The position numbers and the translations under genes were made by a program. Of a stretch of DNA of 64,000 nucleotides, positions 41,915-51,126 are shown piece by piece; within the stretch, counting starts at the first letter, position 1; every line of letters begins with the position of its first letter. Origin of the DNA: Bombyx mori (Eukaryota; Arthropoda; Insecta; Lepidoptera; Bombycidae); contig NC_085112.1 in assembly GCF_030269925.1 (NCBI RefSeq), positions 15,005,501-15,069,500 of the forward strand, given 5' to 3'. The notes beneath the pieces were generated by a model. It worked only from the letters and a program-made list of their open reading frames with translations, did no database searches and was not told the DNA's origin.

Positions 41915-41990
<76 letters not shown>
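41915..41990. repeat. 76-base A homopolymer
   Basis: Uninterrupted A run. It is much longer than the other tails in the window, and its length is doubtful in any assembly. Confidence 0.9.
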
Positions 41991-41992
<2 letters not shown>

Positions 41993-42530
41993 AAGAATAT
42001 TGTTATAATATTATCGTGTCGCTTAAATTTCTACCGAAAAACACGCTTAGATAATTTTTAGGTTGGCAGCCCTAGTCAGATACATTAAGCCAAAGCTATA
42101 AAATGATTGCATCGTCATCCGTCGTTGTATGTGTAATAATTTTCAAGATAATTGGAAGTCTTATAGTTTATGACAATTACGTTGATAGATTTCATTGTAT
42201 AGATAGCTACAGCGTACATATAGGTAGAAGCATGTTGAAATGAATTTCTTTGGCTCTTTGACGTCTCGGCTAAGTCTGCTATCACATTATAGAAGCTAGG
42301 ACATTATAGAAGGGAACATAGTCGACTTTTTGTCTTCCAACGCTCACACCTCATTTATTTGTTTCACGTACCTTCTTCTTCTGCCTCAACCCGTGTCCAC
42401 CCAATGCTGAGTGTAGATCTCCTCCAATTCTCCCCATTCTTTTCGGTCTCTTGCCTTTCGCATCCAGTATCCCTATCACGTACTTTATCTGCTACCAAAT
42501 ATATTCAAAAGTGCTCACAATTATCACCTA

Positions 42531-42991
42531 CTAGCTTTAGCCCGCGACTTCGTCCGCGTGGAATAAGTTGACAAATAATGCTTTATTTTAAGAACTTATC
42601 TGAATAGAAGAATTGAACAATGAACAAATTTGATTAACATAAAAAACGTTATAGTGAGCCAACCTTAACATATAGACATATGCTGTCGTAGATTTTTTTT
42701 TAGATCTTTTAAAGGGAAACAATTATCTTATACATTATTTTAGCGAAACTTTAACCGTTTCTGCAGCGCACGCAGCGGAAGCTCTCAAAAGGTAAAAATA
42801 ACCCTGATTTTGAAACATTACTTATCGGTGCTCCGCTTGTATTGATGTTAGCGTGATGTTATATAACCTATAGCCTTCCTCGATAAATGGGCTATCTAAC
42901 ATTGAAAGAATTTTTCAAATCGGATTAAGTAGTTCCTGAAATTAGCGCGTTCAAACAAACAAACTCTTCAACTTTATAATATTAGTATAGA
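42531..42991 (-). mobile_element. Helitron-like non-autonomous element, 461 bp
   Basis: On the minus strand it starts TCTATACTAATATTATAAAG after A and ends CGCGGGCTAAAGCTAG before T. It has the TTTGTTTGTTTGAACGCGC word and other features of the abundant lepidopteran group. No Rep or helicase coding is present. Confidence 0.8.
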
Positions 42992-43405
42992 TTAATTTGT
43001 TGAAACTAATACAGCCTCTTCAAGTGTACAACAATCCCAACAAGCTTTCGCTCCTGGCCAATTTTAAGCGAATTAACATATTCAGCAGAAAATACGGGAC
43101 CAAACGAATTAAGTCCAAGTAAGATTAGGTCCAGCGTAAATAATGAGCAGGGACATCTGCCTTAATTGATTGGACCAGTGCGGTGTCCTTTTGTTAATTT
43201 ATTTTGTACACGTTTAAATCGTTCCTGTTTGACACCTCCGGGCAATTACATGTATCGTCGATTTAATTTGCGGAAATGCACGTAATTTTTTTTGTAGGAG
43301 GCGTGCAATATTTTCTATATTGGTATGAGGGTATAATTGAATGTTATGTTTGATTTTAAAACAGGAAAACGCTTTTCTTGCGTTGTGAATTGTTTAACCT
43401 TTTTT

Positions 43406-43775
43406 TTGAAGTGACAACGTCTTATAATTCGATGGAGCCGGCTGCACGCACTAAAAAACATGACTCATGCGGCGTTACCTCGCTCTGAGGCGTTCCATTT
43501 AAGGCTTGAAGTGCAAGCGAAAGCGCGCAACGAGCGACAAAGAGGCACTATCGGCCTCCGCGTTCGGCAGCGTTCGACATCTGTCTCTCTCCTACTTGAG
43601 TGAGCGATGCATCCGCGTGGACAGCTGCTATACAATAATACATTTACATGTTTTCGTCAAGTATGAAGTTCAGTGAAAAGTGAATGTGGTGTCAATTGTT
43701 TATAGCAACGATAATTGCGATATTTGAAAAATGAAACCATTCCATCAGTATTTTCTTATGACGTTGTCACGTTCA
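43406..43775. mobile_element. MITE-like element with inverted ends
   Basis: Left TTGAAGTGACAACGTC and right GACGTTGTCACGTTCAA are inverted repeats with a one-base difference. The interior has a GC-rich core around 43430-43620 (GCGTTACCTCGCTCTGAGG) and no ORF. No clear target duplication was found. Confidence 0.6.
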
Positions 43776-44441
43776 ACTATCGTCAGTAAACCGACTTTAC
43801 AGACAACCGATTTTTTTTCATTATATACAAATTGGGAATACAAAAAATTTACAGGAATTGCAGGAACAGGCTCCTAAAAGCTCCTACTATAAGCGATTTG
43901 ATCAACATTCGAAATTCAATGGCCAATAATATAATAATAGTCGGCTCTAAGCCGGTAAAGGATTACCATTATCTCTCCATAAACTCTCCTTCCACATTGT
44001 ATTGTTCGGAAACACTCTCGTAATCCCTAAATATGGCCGATCCACATAATATACAGCACGATAAAACCCAACGCTAAATCACCTTTTATCTTCAAGACAA
44101 AAAATATGGCGCATACATAAATTATGTTGACCTTCACGCGTTGAGGTCAAAAGGCCACATCCCAGCGGCTGTACCCAAAATGATAAATTTCACAGTTCCG
44201 CGTTGAACATTAAAACACGGTCGGTTTACTTCGGAAGCTGCTTGGCACCCAATACATCATTTCGATGTGTCTTTTGTCATCGGAAAATACATTTTGACTG
44301 CGAGGAAAACGCTTATGAAAAGTGTCGTCGCGGTGGCATTATTTATTGAAGATAAATTTCAAAGTTTCCAAAGTAAAACCTTAATTACTAAAAACATTAT
44401 AGTACTATTATTTTCTACTGTGTCGATCATGCAAAAAGCTT
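43776..44441. other. no gene recognised
   Basis: Short open frames at 43832-44023 and 44267-44515 have no known motif. Confidence 0.4.
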
Positions 44442-44688
44442 CTTTTTTTTTATTGCTTAGATGGGTGGACGAGCTCACAGCCCACCTGGTGTTAAGTGGT
44501 TACTGGAGCCCATAGACATCTACAACGTTAAATGCGCCACACACCTTGAGATATAAGTTCTAGGGTCTGACGTATAGTTACAACGGCTGTCCCACCCTTC
44601 AAACCGAAACGCATTGCTGCTTCACGGCAGAAATAGGCGGGGTGGTGGTACCCACCCGCGCGGACTCACAAGAGGTCCTACCACCAGC
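44442..44688 (-). repeat. Bm1 SINE, head missing
   Basis: T run, TTGCTTAGATGGGTGGACGA to CCACCAGC. Complete body. Confidence 0.88.
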
Positions 44689-45156
44689 TCTAATTTGTTC
44701 TTAAAAATTTCAAAATAATTTTGAGTATCACAATAACCTACACATTTATTAGGTTCACTAATTCTGGTGAAGAAAAATAACCTAATAACCTAAATGAGAA
44801 ACCTCATTGTTGTGTCTCCTATACAGAATCCTAAAGCTGTGTCCATATCCTCGAAGAGATTCAAACCAAGAAGGGAATTATCAAGAGGGCATTCGACAAT
44901 ATGTGGTTCACTTTTGTCTTGAAATGTTGAAGTAATATTTCAACTCGAGGATCTTGTTGGGATTTGGGACTTCACAATAAATTCTCAGCATTCGGCCGAA
45001 TGTCGGCGATTGAGAGAAAAAGTCAATGACACAAGGAGGTAGTAGGTGTGCGTCGAGTGTCCGCACCAAATATTATAGTAAAGTAGAGGATGACCGAGCT
45101 TTGTTCGGTTTTATTTGTTGTTGATAAATTGTGTTTGTGTGTGTGTGTCTGCACCG
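44689..45156. other. no gene recognised; short (GT)n at 45131-45147
   Basis: AT-rich sequence with a GTGTTTGTGTGTGTGTGTC stretch. I see no exon. Confidence 0.45.
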
Positions 45157-45342
45157 TCAGGTACCACCACCCTGCCTATTTCTGACGCGAAGCAGTAATA
45201 CGTTTCGGTTTGAAGGGTGGGGCAGCCGTTGTAATTATTCTGAGACCTTTTACGAGAGCATTTACGTTATAGATGTCTGTGGGCTCCGGTAACAACTTAA
45301 CACCTGGGTTGTGAGCTCGTCCACTCATCTACGCAATAAAAA
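45157..45342 (+). repeat. Bm1 SINE, partial and diverged
   Basis: Body from GGTACCACCACCCTGCC to ACGCAATAAAA, with internal deletions near CCTTTTACGAGAGC. Confidence 0.78.
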
Positions 45343-45714
45343 ATGTATTAAAAATTAGCAACGTAACCTAAAAAACATCTAGAATGAACCATCAAAAAAA
45401 CACAGAACTATTTTATACTAAACTAGAAGGGTCACCAGTCACGGTCTTGCCCGTTCCTTTCTAAACTTCTAAGTTGCCGAGAATACTTCGGATACTTGAA
45501 AAGTAATTTGTTGCAACCTTAATTACTGAACTCAAGATTCAAGATTGCGTAGCCTTTGAAGTCTATGAACCGTAATTAACAAACTGAAACTAAATTCTTA
45601 CGAGTTCGTTATTGAACGGCTAATTGAATTGATGAAAATTGTGTTTGCATTTTTTTTTTTTTTTCTTCTGAAACGAGATGAAACGATTGAATTTGTTTAA
45701 TATAATAATATATT

Positions 45715-45931
45715 TTTATTTAAGCCTCTTAAAATACAGACACGTACAAGAATTCTTAACACTGGTATAATAATATACATAGCTTTTTTATGAGGTATAC
45801 AATAACAATATTCCCTGACTTTTATGCTAGGAAAACCAACCTGTGTTACAAAAGTCAGAGACCGCTTCAATGTTTGAAGCGCCAAACATGCTGTCGATAA
45901 TGCCAAAACGCAGTTCAAACGTTGTGTACAT
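45715..45931 (-). CDS. small ORF (34 aa) with poly(A) signal, possible terminal exon
   Basis: On the minus strand an ATG at 45931-45929 opens MYTTFELRFG, GASNIEAVSDFCNTGWFS-stop (45827). A 3' region with AATAAA at 45720-45715 follows. Alternatively, a terminal exon starts after GACAG with MFGAS. The sequence looks protein-like, but the family is unknown. Confidence 0.3.
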
Positions 45932-45985
45932 TAAACCAGCATGATACACGTAATTTTATTGAAGAGACACACTATTTATTAATTA

Positions 45986-46571
45986 CTAGCTGACCCGGCA
46001 CACTTCGTAGTGCCTCAATCGATAAATAAAAGACCTAAGCTTTAATTAATTCCGAGTATTTTACATATTTATCTACCTTTTAAACCTTCTCTGGACTTCC
46101 ACAAATAATTCAAGACCAAAATTAGCCAAATCGGTCTAGCCGTTCTCGAGTTTTAGCGAAACTAACGAACAGCAAGTCATTTTTGAAGTGAAAACTTTTG
46201 AAGTGAAAACTTCTTTAGAATCGTTGTGATTTCAAACCGGATGCAACGGAAAAAACGACAGGTAAGAGACACAAATACAAAAATGTGTAGGATGAAGCCA
46301 GCAAAGAATGAGACAGAAATTATTTAATACAGCGCCATCTGTGAGATTTTTTAATACTAACGTGTGTATGAAAGCTCTTGTAGTGAATTTTAATTTAGGA
46401 TTATACGTGAAATTAAAATATCAATTCACAGAGGGCGCTACCTTACAATTATTTACTAATGACAAAATTTTACATATACTTAAGACGTTTAGGATAATTG
46501 TATTTTAATTTTGGAAGGTTTCACTTCTACCACGTGTGAATTGCACACATTTTGTTTTTTATATATATAGA
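45986..46571 (-). mobile_element. Helitron-like element, 586 bp, with extra interior
   Basis: The left end CTAGCTGACCCGGCACACTTCG matches the family at 4514. The right end TTTTTTATATATATAGA gives the TC start on minus, flanked by A and T. Compared with the 290-bp copies it lacks a central segment and has about 360 extra bases (46185-46545), including GCAACGGAAAAAACGACAGG. Confidence 0.6.
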
Positions 46572-46861
46572 TTGCTAAGATAAATAGACGCGCTCACGGC
46601 TTGATGTGAAGTGGTTACCTGAGTCCGTAGACATGAACAATGTAAATGCCGCGTTGAGAAATGAGTTCTAAGTTTTTACAGTACAATGGCTGCCTCAATC
46701 TACAAACCGAAAGGCATTACTGCTTCACGGCAAAAATACGTAAGTTCTTATTTCATTAGAAAAATTAGTGCTTACCTGCGGGATTCGAACCCTAGCACAT
46801 TCGTATGGCTCGATATATGAACGCATTGGACGTCTTATCGTTTAAGTCACGACGACTTCAA
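46572..46861 (-). repeat. Bm1 SINE with tRNA head, diverged
   Basis: The tail abuts the Helitron-like element. The head CTGCGGGATTCGAACCC and GTCACGACGACTT are at the right. The body is shortened and mutated. Confidence 0.75.
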
Positions 46862-46944
46862 AGGCAATGAAACAGGAATAATGTTGAGTTAGAAATTCTA
46901 ATTTTGTAACTCGAAATTATTTCTTCTTGGTGGCTGCAAAATAT

Positions 46945-47236
46945 ATTGCTTATGTTTGTGGACGAGCTCACGGCCCACCTGGTGTTAAGTGGTTACCGGA
47001 GCCCATAGACATCTACAGCGAAAATGCACCACCCACCTTGAGATATAAATCAAATCAAATCAAACAATTTTTATTCAACATAAATGAAAGTATATAGTTC
47101 TAAGGTCTCAGTATAGTTACAACGGCTACCCCTACCCTTCAAACCGAAACGCATTACTGCTTCACGGCAGAAATAGGCAGGTCGGTGGTATCTGTCGGGC
47201 TATCTGTACGGACTCAAGAGGTCCTACCACCAGTAA
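46945..47236 (-). repeat. Bm1 SINE split by a 50-bp insertion
   Basis: Body from ATTGCTTATGTTTGTGGACG to CCACCAGTAA. At 47048-47097 it is interrupted by AATCAAATCAAATCAAAC plus TTTTTATTCAACATAAATG, which is not Bm1. Confidence 0.85.
47048..47097 (-). mobile_element. very short LINE tail inserted in Bm1
   Basis: On minus the insert reads TTGAATAAAAATTG then TTTGATTTGATTTGATT. An AATAAA followed by a pentamer-repeat tail is typical of CR1/L2-group LINE ends. A similar tail lies at 60820. Confidence 0.55.
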
Positions 47237-47703
47237 AAATTTTCATCATATTAACATAATGTTTTTCACGTAAGTTTGGGGAAACACGATTAAGTCATTG
47301 AATAGCTTCTCAGGTTCTATTGCGTAGTCATCTAATTCTTTTAGTTAAAAATGTTCATAAATAAAATTATTTTTACATTAGCAAAACTATTTCGTTTCAT
47401 ACGTCGCACGTGACAATGAAGACTATAAATGAATTGACACGTCGTAAATAATGATATAATACTAATAAAGAGAATGGCATTAATGCATAATGCAATTAGT
47501 TTATTTATCCATTAATTCAAATTACGATTGGGGGAAATTTCAAAATATTCGATACTTATTTATTTATTTATTTACATAAGTACTGCCACATCACAAACAT
47601 CTAACATTGAAAATAAATTTAAACTATTTAATTTATGGCCTGATGCATGTGACAACAATGGCGTACATAGCATTGGCAATTCATCGGCTCGAAAATTGAA
47701 TAC

Positions 47704-47739
<36 letters not shown>

Positions 47740-48132
47740 CAGTACTATTTGTTGAAATATTAATAAAAATGTCTAAAAATGTCATGTCATATCGAAAAGA
47801 AGAAAAGAAGAAATGTTAATATAACGTCAAGCAACAACAAGTCAGTTATAAAACAAGAAATGATCAACGATTAAAGTTAAAGCCAAGATCCCTTTTCCCT
47901 TCCCTTCCTATCTTGTCCTTAAATACACGCAACTTGTCGTGGAACACATCAAGATCGGGCATTACTGTGATGAGAGAATGATACTCATCAATTATTCTAC
48001 GGAGAGGTGCCTGCCGTCCCAAATTAGATTTTACAGGTGGGGTCTAGAAAATATATTTGAGTTTCCCGCGAAGATAGGTACGGGAACCCTTACGGCCTGG
48101 CCACGGGGATCGGCGGTGCGAACAGCGAAGCG
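47237..48132. other. no gene recognised; (AAT)n at 47704-47731
   Basis: AT-rich sequence with a trinucleotide microsatellite followed by an A run. No exon was seen. Confidence 0.5.
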
Positions 48133-48428
48133 GTGGACGAGGCGACCATTCGCGCAGCACCGTTTGCAGGCCACGGGTACTCACGTTCGCCGCCGCGACT
48201 AGTAAGGAAGTCCGACAGCGAAATGTCTATATCGAAATTATCTCGATATTGCTTACAAATTAATAGTTTTTTGGTTCAGGACCTATTATTTGGAAAAGAT
48301 TGTGAAGTACATGATTTGAATAAGAATCGGAGTATACCTATAGATGGAGAATTCCACAAGAAGTACGAGAAATACTTTGGGTGGCTAGACTTCCAAATAG
48401 CTGGTCTAGCTAGTATTTCAGCAAATTT
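48133..48428 (+). CDS. partial coding-like fragment, unidentified
   Basis: An open frame reads KSDSEMSISKLSRYCLQINS, FLVQDLLFGKDCEVHDLNKN and EKYFGWLDFQIAGLASIS until a Bm1 insertion replaces it. The residue composition looks like a real protein. No start, splice sites or family could be settled. It could be an exon or part of an unlisted element. Confidence 0.35.
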
Positions 48429-48859
48429 TTTTTTATTGCTTAGATGGGTGGACAAGCTCACAGCCCACCTTGTGTTAAGTGGTTACTGGAGCCCATAGAC
48501 ATCCACAACGTAAATGCGCCATCCACCTTGAGATATAAGTTCTAAGGTCTCGAGTATAGTTATAATGGCTGCCTCACCCTTCAAACCGAAACGCATTACT
48601 ACTTCACGGCAGAAATAGGCAGGGTGGTAGTACCCACCCGTGTGGACTCACAAGAGGTCCTACCACCAGTAATTACGCAAATTATAATTTTGAGGATTTC
48701 ATTTTTATTACACGATGTTATTCCTTCACCGTGGAAATCAATCGTGAACATTTGTTGAGTACGTATTTCATTACAAAAATTGGTACCCGCCTGATATTCG
48801 AACACCGGTGCATCGCTCAACACGATTGCACCGGACGTCCGTTAGGCCACGACGACTTT
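48426..48859 (-). repeat. full-length Bm1 SINE
   Basis: Tail at the left (TTATTGCTTAGATGGGTGG), then body, linker (CACCGTGGAAATCAATCG) and tRNA-like head ending GGCCACGACGACTTT at the right. Confidence 0.88.
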
Positions 48860-48892
48860 AAAAATATAAAAAAAAAAAAATTCGGTGTTCAT

Positions 48893-49077
48893 TTTTCGCG
48901 GCGAAAACAACTAAACTCATTTAATCACTGTACTATTCGCCGCGACTACCGCTCGACTCCGTGGCTCGCGCCGTCCGTATTCATGCATTTGTTTTGCTCG
49001 CCCGCCGCATCGCGCGATTCGCTCGGTACATTTCGCCGGTCGCTTCGCCGGTCGCCGGTGCGCGTGGCTTGTTAGGT
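48893..49077. other. GC-rich non-coding sequence left of element C
   Basis: GC-rich stretch (CGCCGGTCGCTTCGCCGGTC). It may be the 3' flank of element D before C inserted, because the sequence continues after C at 54296. Confidence 0.4.
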
Positions 49078-49089
49078 ACATTTCTATGC
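49078..49089 (+). repeat. target-site duplication, left copy for element C
   Basis: ACATTTCTATGC is repeated at 54284-54295 after the poly(A) of element C (the first A is ambiguous on the right). Confidence 0.88.
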
Positions 49090-49494
49090 ATTCCGATAGA
49101 GGCACCCGTCACGTGCGGACGTGCTCATCGTCCACTCGATCGCCCGGTCTTTGTTCGCCCGGCTTTTGTTAGCCCGGCCATTGTTCGCGCGGCCTGTGTT
49201 TGTGGTACATCTGCCGACTAAGTGCTCTTTCTGGAAGTTTTTATTTGTTTTGTTTCCTTTTGTTGTTTCTGTGTTCGTGGTACATCTGCCGACAAAGTGG
49301 TTTCCTGCAAGTATTTATTTGTTTTGTTTCTTTTCGTAATTTCTGTTTTGTTGTGCTTTTTCTTTGTCCTGTAGTAATCGCGCCGCATTGCCACCTGTGT
49401 TCAATAGAACCGCTCAGGTCCGAGAAGTTGGGGCCTCGCCGCAAGGCGAGTGTTTTCAAGACCCGGGGCCGCCCCACCTGGGTACTCAGCGATC

Positions 49495-51123
49495 ATGGAC
49501 GCTGTATTCGCGGAATTCCTCCGACTTCGCCACCCACAGCTCGCCTCGGAGTTTTTGGCCTTCAAGGCCAATCACACTGCGAGCCCTCTCGAGGACTCCG
49601 CCGCGCTCGCTGCTCCTGCGTCGCCTGTACCTGCGTGCAGAGCTTCTGCATTGAGCACCGCAGCCTCTGTCGTGCCTGCCGCTCCCGTGTCGCCTATACT
49701 GGCGAGAAAAGCTGCTGCGTCGTCCGCCGTGACCATCGTTTCAGCTGAGCGATCATCCGCGGCCTCCGTCGCGCCCTCTAAAACACCTACACTTGCTCGT
49801 AGGTCGCCTGCACCCGCCTCCTCGTGCTCCGACTCTGACTCGGACATGGAGGTCGACCTCGCCCCCGCCTCATCGACGGATGGATTCACCCTGGTACAGA
49901 AGGGTAAGAAGCGTGCCGCGGAGTCTCGAGCTCCCGCGGCCGCTAAAATTAGCAAAGCCGTGAACGCGTCGCGCCCCCGCCCTCAGACTCCCGTTGCGCC
50001 CCCAGCCCGTGCCACTCCGTCGCCGCGTCCGGTGGCACAAAATAAAACCCAGACCCCTCCCCCGGTTATCCTTCAGGAGAAGGCAGCTTGGGATCGAGTT
50101 TGCCTGGCCCTTAAGGCCAAAAATATAAATTTCACGAATGCCCGTAACCTCGCGAACGGCATTCAAATTAAGGTTCAAACACCCGACGACCATAGGGCCC
50201 TCTCTTCTTACCTCCGTAAGGAGCGTATAAGTTTCCATACGTATACGCTCCAGGAGGAGCGCGAACTCCGCGTTGTAATACGCGGAATCCCTAAAGAGTT
50301 AGATGTAGAGCTCGTAAAAGCCGACCTGTTAGAACAAGGCCTACCAGTGAATTCTGTGCACCGTATGCACACCGGTCGCGGTAGGGAGCCATATAATATG
50401 GTTCTAGTCGCTCTCCAGCCTACCCCCGAGGGTAAGAAAATCTTTAACACACAGACCGTCTGTAGGCTCTCTGGTATCGCTGTCGAAGCCCCCCATAAAA
50501 AAGGCACTCCTAGCCAGTGCCATAACTGTCAATTGTACGGGCACTCTTCCCGTAACTGTCACGCGCGCCCCCGATGTGTTAAGTGTTTGGGCGATCACGC
50601 CACGGCCCTCTGCGCTCGTGACCAAAAAACCGCGACGGAACCGCCTAGCTGCGTCCTGTGTCGAACACAGGGTCACCCCGCGAATTACCGTGGTTGCCCC
50701 CGAGCCCCTAAAATAAATCACCGCGTCGCCCGCCAAAACCGCCTCCGAGCTTCCGGCCCAGACATCAAAGCCTCGGCACCCTCTGCGTCGCAGGCTAAGC
50801 CAGCGTTCGTTCCGGCGGCGGTGCCCAGTGTCTCGGCCTGGGCAAAACCGCTGCCGTACACGAACACGGCTACAACTCCCTCCTCCGCGATTCGTCCCGC
50901 CCCCGCGACTCGTCCCTCTCCCGCGACTTGCCCTCCGACCGCGTCCGACAATCTCGCTTTAGCGATCGACTTCTTTCAGTCGATCAACTTTGAGCGCGTT
51001 AACGCTTTGGGCGACGCCATTCGCGCTGCCTCCACTGCACAACACTTTATCGCCGTTGTGCAGGAATACGCCGACGTATACGCGTCATTAAATACGTACG
51101 TCCTCCCCTCACTCCGCCGGTAA
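49495..51123 (+). CDS. element C ORF1 (gag-like, Jockey type)
   Basis: 542 residues from MDAVFAEFLRLRHP. An in-frame ATG at 49450 exists, but the conserved-looking start is 49495. The N-terminal third is Ala/Pro/Ser-rich with an acidic SDSDSDMEVD patch. A PRE_C2HC-like region lies near residues 258-340 (RVVIRGIPKELDVELVKADL). Three Cys/His knuckles follow, near residues 341-400: CHNCQLYGHSSRNC, CVKCLGDHATALC and CVLCRTQGHPANYRGC. In this family the protein binds element RNA. The stop TAA at 51121-51123 is followed after three bases by the ORF2 ATG. Confidence 0.93.
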   Translation: MDAVFAEFLRLRHPQLASEFLAFKANHTASPLEDSAALAAPASPVPACRASALSTAASVVPAAPVSPILARKAAASSAVTIVSAERSSAASVAPSKTPTLARRSPAPASSCSDSDSDMEVDLAPASSTDGFTLVQKGKKRAAESRAPAAAKISKAVNASRPRPQTPVAPPARATPSPRPVAQNKTQTPPPVILQEKAAWDRVCLALKAKNINFTNARNLANGIQIKVQTPDDHRALSSYLRKERISFHTYTLQEERELRVVIRGIPKELDVELVKADLLEQGLPVNSVHRMHTGRGREPYNMVLVALQPTPEGKKIFNTQTVCRLSGIAVEAPHKKGTPSQCHNCQLYGHSSRNCHARPRCVKCLGDHATALCARDQKTATEPPSCVLCRTQGHPANYRGCPRAPKINHRVARQNRLRASGPDIKASAPSASQAKPAFVPAAVPSVSAWAKPLPYTNTATTPSSAIRPAPATRPSPATCPPTASDNLALAIDFFQSINFERVNALGDAIRAASTAQHFIAVVQEYADVYASLNTYVLPSLRR

Positions 51124-51126
51124 TCA

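Noticed and set aside
41788..42061. Open frames of poly-Phe and poly-Lys
   Set aside because: They are produced by the long A homopolymer and have no other content.
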